In this document: in pieces, positions 23,709-35,559 of the stretch
Layout of the letters: every line of letters begins with the position of its first letter
Numbering within the stretch: position 1 is the first letter of the stretch
Origin: Voacanga thouarsii
Taxonomy: Eukaryota > Streptophyta > Magnoliopsida > Gentianales > Apocynaceae
Direction of reading: 5' to 3'
NCBI GenBank assembly: GCA_026120185.1
Contig: JANUWF010001783.1
Span: 10,044,001-10,108,000 of the forward strand
Length of the DNA stretch: 64,000 nt
The notes under the pieces: generated by a model
The model's input: only the letters and a program-made list of their open reading frames with translations
Database searches by the model: none
What the model was told of the DNA's origin: nothing
Translations under genes and position numbers: made by a program

Positions 23709-25442
23709 TGTTAGTGTTATGCCCTAGAGGCAATCATTTGTACATTTTATATGACACATTTTATTTTAATAAAAAGGCATTATTTATTTTACAGTTTCTT
23801 TTGTTTACCTTTGTGTAGTATAACTGTTAGATAAAGTTTCTAGTACAACATTGTGTTAAGGAAATCATGATAGAGATCATGATCCTACTACATTGTATAG
23901 TGTTAGTACTTAAATAGTCCCTAATTATAGTATTAATGAGACTGGACATCATTAATGCGTTAAGACTAGCATGTGTTAGACTTCTTGATTTGATCAGGCG
24001 TTGATTCTCATATCCGTGAGTATTGAGATACTCAAAATTAACACATGGATACTTGTTAATGGAACAAGTTCATTGGATGACCTAGCTATGAGAAAATCAC
24101 ATGGATAACTATTTAGTGCCAGTGATATAATCTCAATATAGCAAATGTGCAAGTATCTTTAGACTTGAGATCTCCAAGGTATTTTGTTTGCTGAGCATTG
24201 TACTTTGATTTCAATCTCTGGAGCTCGATCGAGGGCCGCCTATGGGATGGATATTGGGTACATTGTGAGGTAAACGAAAGTAATTGAGAGGGTTAATAAA
24301 GGATTCACCACTCCTAATAGTAGCAGCGAATATCTCATGGCCACTTGTAGGAATTACTACTCGAGAAGTCCTTGGCCAAGGCGACTGTGTATTGAAAATA
24401 GTTCCAATTGATACACATCTAAAGTAGTGGGTTCTTGGTACAAGTACTACTGTATTCGGGCCAGAATTAATATATTCTGGAGGGAGTTGGCACTAATTTT
24501 GTACTCCAAATAGAATGAGATATTGTATGCTGAAAGGAGTTAATTGCACTGTAGTTTGTTATTGAAGAGTTCATGTCAAGCCACTTGACTTCCTGGACTC
24601 TTAGGTGGTCATAATGTGTTGCTAGATACTGCTCATGATTTGGGAATATGGGTTTATTAATTGATAAATTAATAAACCAATCCTGATTAGAATTAATAGG
24701 ATTAATTCTAATTAATTATAGATTATTAATCTTAAAGACGTTTGGATTAATTCATATTTACTACCAATTGGCAGGGAAACCTAATAGGTCACACATAATA
24801 GAGGATTATATACTCAAGATGTTATTTGATAATATAGTGGGGTTAATTGTGAGAAAGAGAAGTTGTTGTGACCAAATTATAATTAGTTATAATTAATGGT
24901 CCAAATTATAATTGTGAGAACTTGATATTTCCAATTACAATTAGGAAATTCTAACTATTTTAGAATTCTGAGATTGGAGTATATTTTGAGCAGGATTTTT
25001 CGTGTGATATTGAGATACACTCGAAACCCTAGCTGATTTTGTGAAAGACACGAAAATAACTCCAAACCCTAAGGCACACGATTTCTATCTTCTCTCTCTC
25101 TCACGATTGTTCTTGAGAAACCCTAACCACCATCTTTTTCTGCTAGTACAGGAAATTTTGGTATTTAAGTGTTCTTCTGTGTGGATTACTGTTAGAGATA
25201 ATCACATATTGTGATTATAGTGGTTGGACGTTCAACTCTCGTGGAGTTTGATCAGGAGGATTACTGGATCGCACCTCAACTTGAAGAGAAAAATTTTATT
25301 TTTTGAACGATCAGAGAAAGGTAAAAGCTGTTACCTTTGTTATCTTTATATCTTGTTTTCCACACATATGCGGATCCTGGGATGGTATCTCGTTTTATTC
25401 TTTTGTTGCGCCATATATAATATGCGTGAGAGATACCCAACA
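23709..25442 (+). mobile_element. Solo LTR (1734 bp) of another copia family inserted in Copia-A gag
   Basis: The block starts TGTTAGTGTTATGCCC and ends GATACCCAACA. It is flanked by CTTCA (23704-23708) and CCTCA (25443-25447), a 5-bp target duplication with one mismatch. Its excision restores the gag frame. A pyrimidine-rich TCTCTCTCTCTC leader (about 25093) before the end suggests plus orientation. No coding, primer site or second LTR is present. The small ORFs in it (for example 25224-25487) are chance frames. Confidence 0.82.
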
Positions 25443-25447
25443 CCTCA

Positions 25448-25716
25448 AACTATTTTTGAAGTTCAGAGTTCATGGTTGCTAGCATGAGGTAAGTAACATT
25501 GTTAGAGTCATCTTTGTACTTACTATAAACATCTTTTTCAGCTCTTAGGGCGTTATTTGTTGGAGCAGGGGGAATAGGATTTTCAAGAACATAGAGTTTT
25601 TTTTCTTACTTAAGAAGGATTCTTAAGTTACGTGCCCAATTAAAAAAGTTAGTCCCACTAAACTTGAATTCCTCAAGTACAGATCGCAATGAGTTATTCC
25701 AACTATTTGTTGCCAT
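25448..25716 (-). pseudogene. Copia-A gag, N-terminal part
   Basis: ATG at 25716-25714 opens MATNSWNNSLRSVLEEFKF, then GTNFFNWARNLRILL, the usual start of plant copia gag (substrate-like 'N-W..N-L' core), and NNVTYLMLATMNSELQK. Stops replace codons near 25605 and 25455. It ends at the CCTCA target copy of the solo LTR. Confidence 0.88.
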
Positions 25717-27188
25717 TATCTACATACAAAATATACAAAGTAATTAATTTTGAGGCATTAAAGAAAAACTCTCACTAAAAGCATTTACACTTTTGAAACT
25801 TCAGCATTTTGATGTTTCTTAGTGGGTAGAAATTTTTTTTTAAAAATATTTTATTTTAATCATAAGTAAGCTTTGGCTTTAATCTTAAAATTAAATAAAA
25901 CTCAAATTTAATGAGATAGACATCAAATGTCTCAACTTAAAATCTCATATAATGCCCTAGGCCCAAAGCCATTTTGACAGTCCAGTTAAGTCAAACCATA
26001 TCAAACATATGGAAAACTAATTTACATCGTGTCTCACTTAGATAATCAAATGCATCCTACTTTGGCAGGAATGACTCTACGATGATCCAAGTAATAACAA
26101 CTGTTTGATTTTGGAAGGCATTTAAAAATTAATTTTTTATTAAATAAAAATTTGATTGTAGTAAGTATGAAATAAATATATTAAATATGCATGTAAGACA
26201 TAAATAAAAGTGACATAGTATGGTCCATAACCTATATTAATCATCACGAGCAAAGTGAAGATTAAGGTGGTTAGTCTAGGTATATGAACTCCTAGAGCAA
26301 TCTCTAATACCTTGAGCATACTCATCATTGGTTGTAATTGTAGGCCTTTGTTTTCTTTTACATTGGATAGTAAAATAAAATAATTCCTATTCTAGGAAAC
26401 AACTACAATTTTACAACAATGAAAAACAACACGAAGGCTGTATTTAAAAAGTTACAACTCAAAACAACCAAAATAAAACCTGCCAATCACAAACCAAAAT
26501 AAAATGGGCCATACTATGCATTGTGTAGAACAATCCACAACTACAATCAAAATATGCTAACAAATAACACACAACGAATAGTTAGTCGGGGTTTCAAGGG
26601 GCAGCGCCCCTGGCGAAGGTCCCGCTGGCCGGTCAGCAGGCAGAGGTCATGAAGGGGGCAGCGCCCCTTGTGCGGTCTGCCCTCGAAAGGAAAAATGATT
26701 TTTTCTTCTCTCATTGAATGAGATTTTTTCTTTTGATTTTCAAATATTAATCATGTTAATGTTCGAACCCTTTAGTAACAGTCGCCATGAGTTACCATAT
26801 TACAGACAATCTACATTCCCTTTTAACCATATTAATATAGATAACAAATTATCATGGCAGATTAATACAAACAATTTGTAACTTAGAATGACGGATAGCA
26901 TACTTACGATACCATATCATATTAAAATGGACCAGTTTATAGAAAATCTGCAAATGATCTAGTTTGATCAAACAATTAAGATGCATAGAATAAACGTAAT
27001 TTCAGGCAGTCCGTATGCTAAGTATTCTAAAATAACAATTATATAGAATACATATAAAATTATAATCATGTGAATATGTTGATATACACCATTCAAATTA
27101 AACAAAATTTATTCATTCACATATATATCATACATATATTCAACAATACGATTAACACAGATGAATCAACTTAATCGTTTAGCAAGTT
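25717..27188 (-). other. Copia-A 5' leader between primer site and gag
   Basis: 1.47 kb with no coding potential that I recognise, mostly AT-rich. An isolated GC-rich island (26585-26695) contains two near-identical hairpins. A long leader is common in this sort of copia element. Confidence 0.65.
26596..26669 (-). repeat. Pair of GC-rich hairpins (AAGGGGCAGCGCCCCT) in the Copia-A leader
   Basis: 26596-26611 and 26652-26669 each fold into a stem AGGGG/CCCCT with a CAGCG centre. They lie about 40 bp apart in otherwise AT-rich DNA. Position between primer site and gag is where RNA dimer/packaging signals lie in retroelements; that role is inference. Confidence 0.6.
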
Positions 27189-27200
27189 GCTCTAATACTA
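27189..27200 (-). promoter_or_regulatory. Degenerate initiator-Met primer binding site of Copia-A
   Basis: On the minus strand TAGTATTAGAGC lies one base after the LTR end CCTAACA. It matches the standard copia site TGGTATCAGAGC at 10 of 12 positions, and both changes are transitions (G to A, C to T). Confidence 0.75.
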
Positions 27201-27201
27201 C

Positions 27202-28690
27202 TGTTAGGATTCGTGGACTTCTAAACGTGAAAAACACCCACGAATCCCTTTCGAGGACCCAGACCAAACAATTAGGTCGATTAAGAGTTTATAGTATTAT
27301 CTCTGTATTGTCAGAAGCAAGAGTTCTGCCTTCATATTTCCAGGCATATGTGCACTTCGGACGATGACTAGACGCTGCAATGCGCGAACGTCCTCTATCG
27401 GATACACATGACGAACTCAGTTCAACACTCGAGAGTGCTAGCGCCTAGGGTTTTGAGAGGCTAAATTTTTTTGTTATGGAGGCACGAAATTTTATGAGAA
27501 GTATACCATAAGAAGATAGCTAGGGTTTTCTTTTAAAACTACACGAACTTCTTGGAATCCCACTCTCATAATATCTTATTTTAAATTCAAATTAAATTAA
27601 AAAGGATATGATAAGATTTTGCCATTATCTCGGTAATATAACTAATTAATTTACTGAGTCAGATTCTTATAATCTGAACATCCTCTAAATACATTGAATA
27701 TGGATATATTTTCAGATTCATTGTATCTGGTTAGTTTTCTAGCTTTGATGAACCTAGATACATTTCTAGATACATCAAACCTAGTCACCAGAAAAATAAC
27801 CTAATGTGTTCGCTTAATGTGTGACCCTATAAGTTCATTTAACACTGGCAGTGTACCCAAATCACATTTAAAATGGCCCACAAGCTATAAACAGTTTCTA
27901 GTAAAATATGATAACTATCCAGGTTAAATGAATATCAGTGATCTCTTTGAACCAAACTATAACTTCATATTTAGTCCTTTTGTCACACGATATCCAGATT
28001 AAGTATAAGGCATGGAACATGTCATCCTTATTAAGCTTAATAAACTATTTCTTGATCTCATAGTAGACTATTCAAACAAATAATATCAATATCTCAAATT
28101 GTTATATTTGAAAACGACTATACATTTTAACAGTCTAACTTATCAAGGAGCCTATGGATATCTCTCCCAAAAATGAGAGGGACAAATTCCTTCACTATCA
28201 ATCATATTCCTCTCCCTGGTTTATTCTATATCCAATTATGGTCTAAGTTTATTATCTGGTTAAAGATAACTTTAGACAACGTTAAGATATAGAATTTATC
28301 AAGTAGGAAACTATGACGAATTCAGGTTGAAGGACTTCTAATATCCTTATGTCCCATGAAGTACTCTCATAGTAGGTCATGTCCAATACAATGTTCTCTA
28401 ACATTTATTTATGTTTTGACTTGATATCCTATATACCCATGACTAGTAAAACATAGCCATCAAGTCACAAACATATTAATCTTAATTTATTATTGTTTCC
28501 CTAATAATAATCGATCAGAGACAATTTAAGAATAGTCATTCTATTTATTATAGGGATTTACTATCAAGTCACAGACTTGATGACCATAAAACTAAACGTA
28601 CTATTCATGAAAAGAAAATGCCTTATATTATTACAAAATACATAACAACAATAGTATAAGTACAAATTGTTTTAGCGCATATCCCCAACA
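27202..28690 (-). repeat. Copia-A 5' LTR, full length (1489 bp)
   Basis: In plus orientation it starts TGTTAGGATTCG and ends ATCCCCAACA; on the minus strand it is TGTTGGGGAT to CCTAACA. It is homologous to 19820-20064 and, along its full length, to the solo LTR 43461-44984. Confidence 0.9.
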
Positions 28691-31600
28691 ACGTTAATTT
28701 AGGACACAAGGTGAGTCCCCTTGATTTTTATAAGTGAGGTTTGCTAGTGAAATTATGTTTTATTGTAGAAATGTTCTATGAATCTTTTTGGTTTCTCTGA
28801 ACAAATAAATGTTTCTCTGAGAAAGAAATGGTATCGTGCCATGATTGGATTTGAATAGAAAATATGAATTTTCATAAATGAAATTATTCATAATTAGTGA
28901 CTAATTTTTCTAAAACCTCTTCATAGCAAGTTTAATGGACCTTTGTGTTTTCCTAAGGAAATATGGTTTCTCTGAACGGGAAATTATTGAGGATTTTGGG
29001 AAATTGTATTTTCTATAAGGAATTTTGGATCCTTTGTATTGTGAATAATTCCTAGGTATAAATATATACCTAAAAGGCTTTCGTTTCATTAATTATGAAA
29101 TGAAATAATATTTTATTCTACAAAAGTATAAATATTTCTTTTTATAGAAAGGATTTTTAGGAAAATGTGAACTATGAAATTATAATTGAAATTTCTTGGA
29201 ATTTAATTCTTCTTTTAGGATTAGAATTCTGGAATTCCTAAATAAAATTCCTTTGGAATTGTGTGTTTCTCAAATGACAAAAATGCCCTTAGAAATGTAT
29301 GTTATCAACCAAAAATGACTTTTTATCCTTTTTCAGTACGGTTTGGAAAACAATCTCCTAGTATGAGATTAACTTTGAAAAATGATATTTTGAACCCGAA
29401 AAATGTTTTATTTATTTGATTGGACTTGTGAGCCAATGGAATTGGACTGGTGTTGTGAACCAATGAAGAAGTTGAGTACTTAGTAAAGGCTTTGATCTTT
29501 GTACTAGCTTGCATTAGAAGTAGATGACCCCAAGTAACCTAGCTAGTTTTGGGAATTGTCTTAATCGAAATGGGGCGATAGGATATTGAGATTAGCCGTC
29601 CTGACTAGCCATTTAGCACCTGGCAATTGCCTGTGCCTTGTGTGTACATTATTTTGGATTTTTCAGTAAAGTTGGGCGGGGACACCTGGTATGTTCAACC
29701 CCTTGCCACCTCGATGGTGATTGACGTTAGATTAGGACCCCTGGGCTTATGGTGGCAAGTAAAACATTCTCATTTTTAAATACTGTGCTGATACACACTT
29801 ACCACTCTGACAATACACAGTTGAGTACTATAGGCTTATGTCCTTAATTAGTACTATAAGACTGTGATGTCAAAGGTGAAGCTCTATCGGTTTTGCACAC
29901 AGACCAAACTTCTGATAAGAGAAGTGCTTGTATTTTTGAAATTGGGGCAATGATGTTGAATAAAACTCCGTTTTTCAAAAATGATTGGTTTCGAAATAGA
30001 CTCCCTTCTAGTGAGTTGAAGAGTTATTTTCAGTGAAAAAAAAATGATACTTTCCTGTAACGGATCTTGAAACAAAACTCAGAAATGCTTGTGTTTGTTT
30101 GTTTTCATAAAACACCATCACTTACAGGACTCATTGAGTGATTTTCACTCACCCGTGTTTTTTATTATGTTTTCTTAGGATCCAGAGCTAATAGACCACA
30201 CGACTAGAAGACGATACGACAAGATACGTCTATAAACTACTTCTTTGGTACATGTACATTATCTTATTGCCAGAGTACACATGTTAGTGCATGATAGATT
30301 TTACTTTTGGGTTGTATAATATTACAATATAGCTTTAATATATCAGTATTAGTACTTATTTTATCCATGCTAATTCTGTTAGTTATATAAAGACCCTTTG
30401 TCTAGGAAATTAGATAGGGTGACCCCCGAACTTATCACACATTTTCGATATTATTTCTAGTAGGGGTGTTATACATATATTCATGAATAGTATATATTTG
30501 ATGCGAGGCTCCAAAATTATAATACTTATGAAAAAGCTTCGCATAAATGCATAAGAATAAATAAACCATAATAAAACTATTATTTATGATAGGCATCATT
30601 TACATGCGTAAGTATTTTCCTCAAATGATAGGCTCATAAATTAGATCATAAATTTTCATGCCATAAGCAAAAACATTTCATGAAATTAAGCATGCATTAT
30701 ATATAGATATATGTACAAAATCATGTATAAACTAAAAATCATGGTATTTAGTAAGAATGTCACATTTCATAATATGCATTTGCAAAAATATGCTTTGACA
30801 TGCAAGGATTTAACTCTTGTCCAAAGTTTAGCAAAATAACTTCAAGTTATCTTAAGTGTTTCTTCCTCCTATGTCCAACTCCAAATCTAACATAAATTTC
30901 ACAAGAATTAATCTCTTGTCCACAAGTCCATAAAAAAGGTTTTCAAATAAATCCCAAAGGTGATAAAGAGATTACTTATGCCCTAAGTAATTTACTATTC
31001 ACTAATTGCTAATCTTAATCACTTAAGCAAACCTTAATAAACCTAGATCCCTACTTAGTCAAGCAAACCCCAATACAGCTTATTTCCCATGTAAGTTAGG
31101 AAAGGAAAGCATTTTGCAAAGATTGAAATACCTTTGAGACTTTTTATATATAAATTATTAGGGTTTCATTTCTTCAAACTCAAGTAATTAATAGAAGCAC
31201 AAAAACCATAAGAAATATATTTCTAATAAATCAAAATATCCCATAAAATTCATGTACATTTTAATTTAGTCGTAATTTCCAAGGCAAAATTTCGCATTCT
31301 TTACTTTTAGGTTAAAACTCTGTTTTCAAAGCAAATTAAGGCTCTTAAAGATTTACTTAATTTTCAAAGAAAAATGTTTTATTTCTTTGTTGAAAATTTT
31401 CAGTTTGACACTCATAGATGTTAGGTAAATTACCATGCAATTAGTTTCCCAAAACTCTTTTGAAAAATAGGTAAAATGATTTTTGAAATGGAGTTCGCTG
31501 AAATAGTAACTATACTGGAGCAATGATCTTCAAAAATTCATATCTCACAATTTATAAGGAATGTTTCGGTGATTAGTTTTCCAAAATTTTCCTAACATAT

Positions 31601-32694
31601 CAAAGTTTAAGTTTATTTTTTGAAAACTTTAGGCCAAAGTTCCAATTAGAATCAGTTTTTTTGGGGGTGCAAAGTTGGATTACAAACAGGGATTTTCTGG
31701 CAGCCTACTCTAATTCAACATTACATTACAATTTTCCAAACACCAAACCCTTGTAAACCTTCAAATAAATTCCCAACACATCCTAGATCATATGAAACAT
31801 CAAATACAAGCTCTTATGATCATAGTTCAGTTTAAAAACTCATAACCCGATTAAAGCTCTTAAATTCCAGCAAGCACTCTATTTTGCAACAATTCTCTTA
31901 TAGCATTAATGGCACTAATCGTCATTATACTCGACAATAAAAATCACAGACACATAGGGCCACATTTCCACAATATAAATAAACTTTCTCCCATAAAAAA
32001 TTGCAGAACTCATGATGTTTATACACTGAACAAAGGTGATGTCCAATCTGGCCAGATTTTGGTTTTGATTTAAAAAAAAATAAAAAGGAAAAGAAAGAAA
32101 AAAATGTTTTCTTGCACAAAGCTTCATTTCTCAAGTAACTCAACATGTTCCTAAGCTATAAATATTATTTTTTTCAAGGAGAAAACACATAAATATAGCA
32201 TCAAGACCATTTTTGTAAATCTGGGCAGAACATAACATTCTTCTATTACAAGCATTTCAAGTTAAAAAAAAGAAAAAAAGAAGAGTTCCTCACCCAAAAG
32301 ACTTTATCTTCATATCATATATTATCTCCCTAACATAAAGATAGAAAGTTTGCATCACTTAATCATACTCAAATGGTTTAAAATGCTCAAGCTAGCAATC
32401 TGTCCAGCAAGGTCTAGTCTTTTGGTCATAAAGGGGAAATGGCAAGAAAATGGAAAAGTCACCTTACTTCTTTAGCTCAATGACCACTAAAAGTGCCCTT
32501 CTCAACTCCAGGAACTAGTGATAGCTTGAGATAAAATACTTGCAAGACCAAGAAGTGAGTGTGTGCAAGTGATTTTCGATTGGAATGTTGGGAAACCAAG
32601 TTGTCAGCCAGCTTTGGAAGCAAGGAAAAAGTGAGGCTTTTCTCTTAGAGAGAAAGTGGAGAAAATGCTAGATAGGGGAAGTGAGGGTATTACA
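28691..32694. other. Non-coding region, probably decayed long gypsy LTR sequence
   Basis: No gene is seen in about 4 kb. The segment 30390-30472 ends with GTGACCCCCGAACTTATC and TAGGGGTGTTATA, resembling the 3' end of Tekay/Del-type LTRs (which end GGGGTGTTACA). The segment before 32694 ends GTGAGGGTATTACA, another LTR-like terminus. I could not find matching starts or target duplications, so boundaries and number of elements are unresolved. Copia-A appears to have inserted in the first of these. Confidence 0.4.
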
Positions 32695-35038
32695 TACTGG
32701 AACCAAATTCTTTCATGATTATTGCCAGACTAGGAGGCAAAAACTTGTTATCACTTCTATTCAGACGGAAGATGGGCAAAACCTCTTTTCGTAACAATCT
32801 ATTCAAAGTGTAGCAAACCATTTCTTTAAGAATTTATTGGCACCCCAGAGCAATCTTAATACGCAGGATAGTCAGATGTTTAATTCCATTCCTAGTTTGA
32901 TAAAACATGGAGAAAATTTATCTCTTGCTCACTTGCCATCTTTGGGTGAAGTTAAGAATGCTGTTTTCTCTCTTGGGGTCAATAGAGCTCTAGGGCCTGA
33001 TAGGTTTTTAGGGGTGTTCTTTACCCACTAGTGGGATATTATTGCAACTGATGTCTTGCAGGCTATGCAGAATTTCTTTCGGGAGTGCCATTTCCAAAAG
33101 GCTTTACAAGCACATTATTGGTTCTGATTCCAAAAGTACAGGTGCCCTATTCCTTCTCGCAATTTAGGCCTATTAGCCTTTGTAATTACTGTAATAAAAT
33201 CATTACAAAGGTTATGGCTAATTGTCTTGGTAATTTGTTACCAAAATTGATCTTTTCTAATTAGTCAGGTTTTGTCAAAGGCAAGGATATTTTTGAAAAC
33301 ATGCTTCTGGCCTAGGAATTAATGTATTCTTTGGATAGACGAGTGGTAGGAGGTAATGTCATTTTGAAGCTTGATATGATGAAAGAATTTGACCAGGTTT
33401 CTTAGGATTCTTTGATAGAAGTCATGGGGAGATTTGGTTTTAGACCTCATGTGATTCATTTGATTCACAATTTCTTAACAATTACTGGTTTTTTGTATTA
33501 GTCAATGGAGAAAGTACCGGTTTCTTTCATTCTAAGAGGGGGGTTAGGCAAGGGGATCCTCTTTCTCCTACTCTATTTATTTTGGCTTAAAAGTTACTTT
33601 CCAGATCTTTAGATTTTATGTTGGATGAGGGCTCTTTTATGCCTTACTTTGTGCCAAGCTCTTGCTTTCTAGTGACTCATATGAGCTTTGCTGATGCTAC
33701 GATGATTTTCATTACTGGGGGGAAGAAGTCATTGAGAGTGATCAAGGGTATTTTGGGTGACTATCAAGCTGCTTCTGTTTAGTTGCTCAAGGTATCTAAA
33801 AGCTCTTATTTGATCTTTTTGAAATCTTCTAGATGGGGGCCTCTATGTTGCAACGTGAACTAGGATTCACTAAGATGTCTCAACTATTTACGTATTTGGG
33901 TTGCCCTATTTTTAAGGGTTGTAGCAAGAGAATATATTTTTAGCCTTTGATTGGCAAGGTTAAATGATGGATGCAGGGTTTGGAAGTTTAAAACTCTGAG
34001 TCAGGTTGGACAACTTCAGCTTATTCGCTCAGTCTTACTTTCTATGCCTTTGCATATCTTACATGCTATCTCACCCCCTAAGGTACTCTTTGATGAGTTG
34101 GAAACATTTTGTAACTCCTTCCTGTGGGGTTATTCGGAGTATGGAGAGAAATGTCATTGGAAGAGTTGGCATGCAATTAGCTTTCCTTGGGAGAAAAATG
34201 GATTGGGGGTGAGAAAAGTAGGTAATGTATACAAAGTTTTCTCTATGCGACTTTGGTGGAAATTTAGGCAGAAAAACTTCCTGTGGGCCAACTTTATATG
34301 GTCTAAATATTTAACTTTGGGTCATCATATAACTCAACTCCAGATGTCGCAAGGCTATTCTTCCACTTGGAGGCTACTTGTCAATATTGCTGGTATTGCA
34401 GAAGACTATATTTCTTTCAAACTTATAAATGGCTTTGTTTTTTTTTTTTTTTGGTATTACCAATGGTCTAATCTTGGCAAGCTTTCACAATTGAATTCCT
34501 TAGTGACTTATCCTAATCTACGAGTTAGAGATTGCTTGTCCAATGGTTTCTGGAATGCTAGGGTTCTCCTTTCCCTACTTAATTCGAAGGTTGCTTTCAA
34601 GGTTCTCACTTCTGTCCCTCATTTCCTTCTAGATGGTCTTGATGTTATACTAACTTGGAACCCTCAAGTACTAGCCGGTTTTTGGTTTCTTCAGCATAGA
34701 TGATTGTACGTCAGCCTCGTGCACAATCACCAATGCTAAAAGAGTTCTGAATGTTTTCTATGAAGCAGACCTTGAAGGTGTTCTTATGGAGACTCTATAA
34801 TCACATCCTTCCACAGGACTATGTGTTACAGTGTATCGAATTTGCATTAAGCTTTATGTGTAGCTTGTGTTTGCGAAGTTCGGAAGACTTTGATCACTTA
34901 TGTGTTCATTGTCCTATTATGTGGGAGGATATGTCCAAACTTTTGGGCATTTATCATATAACCCTATGCTCAATACAGTTGACTCAGTATATTCGGTATT
35001 GGTGGTTTTCATGTAGAAATGTTCGTCTAATGGCTTGA
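32695..35038 (+). pseudogene. LINE (L1-type) ORF2 fragment: reverse transcriptase and zf-RVT
   Basis: ORF2 of plant LINEs encodes endonuclease, RT and a C-terminal zinc-binding domain used in target-primed reverse transcription. Here homology begins with a TKFFHDYCQTRRQKL segment just before RT. It goes on with VKNAVFSLGVNRALGPD, QFRPISLCNYCNKIITKVMAN, SGFVKGKDIFENMLLA, KLDMMKEFDQVS, and FADATMIF in place of the catalytic FADD. The connection follows (250-codon open stretch 33951-34703 with QLQLIRSVLLSMPLHILH), and zf-RVT is at 34751-35038 (TLKVFLWRLYNHILP, C-x2-C). Stops and shifts are frequent. The endonuclease is absent (5' truncation or loss at 32694) and no poly(A) tail is seen at the 3' end. 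Confidence 0.88.
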
Positions 35039-35559
35039 CTATTTTTGCGGGAATTTTGAAAAATAGTGCCAATTTTTAAAAGAATTCCGATGGTGGGGCT
35101 ACTTCATCAGAAATTTTGATTGTAGTGAGGTCGTATTTGTACTACGACCTTATAAAATGAGGTCGCATTGTGCAAATCGACCATTGCCGGAATTTTTCAA
35201 TTTTACGTAAAGGAAAAGTGGGGCAAATTAAGGCAATGTCGCATTCTAGGAAATTCTCATGATGTGACCTTGAGGTCATATTCGAGGAATGTAACCTTAG
35301 TCCCATAGAAACTCCACTACATGCTACTTCTTCTTGGTCATTAATGCATCAAAAAACTGTAACTCAAGTCACAATGCAACAAAACTATACATCCGTCACC
35401 AGCTTAAACCATTCATAATGCAATAAAATAATAAAATAATATTAAAATAATAAAAAAATAGTTGTCCAACTTCCAATATCACAAGTATCGTAGAGAAACC
35501 ATAGTCCAAAAGTATAGTAAAATAGAATATGAAGGAATACTTGAATTAACGAGCTAATC
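35039..35559. other. Short-motif cluster with inverted repeats; no gene
   Basis: About 35107-35300 contains repeated GAGGTCG/GCGACC-like motifs: a perfect inverted repeat GGTCGTA / TACGACC (35129-35135 and 35143-35149), GAGGTCGCATTG, ATGTCGCATTC and TGACCTTGAGGTCATA. TTTTGATTGTAGTG (35114-35127) resembles a CACTA terminus. It could be subterminal repeats of an unidentified DNA transposon. 35300-35559 is AT-rich without visible features. Confidence 0.45.

Larger units (their letters stand above)
19820..28690 (-). mobile_element. Copia-A: Ty1/copia LTR retrotransposon, left LTR cut by CACTA-1
   Basis: Gag, protease, integrase, RT and RNase H remains occur in copia order on the minus strand between a truncated left LTR (19820-20064) and a full right LTR (27202-28690). 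A polypurine tract (rc of 20065-20080, ACAAGTGGAAGAT) and a degenerate initiator-Met primer site (27189-27200) lie next to the LTRs as expected. The target copy to the right would be ACGTT (28691-28695); the partner is hidden beyond CACTA-1 to the left of the window. A foreign solo LTR (23709-25442) splits gag. Many stops make it inactive. Confidence 0.9.

Noticed and set aside
23709..23733. LTR start at TGTTATGCCC (23715)
   Set aside because: Starting at TGTTAG (23709) gives a 5-bp target pair with one mismatch and restores the gag frame; the later start gives neither.
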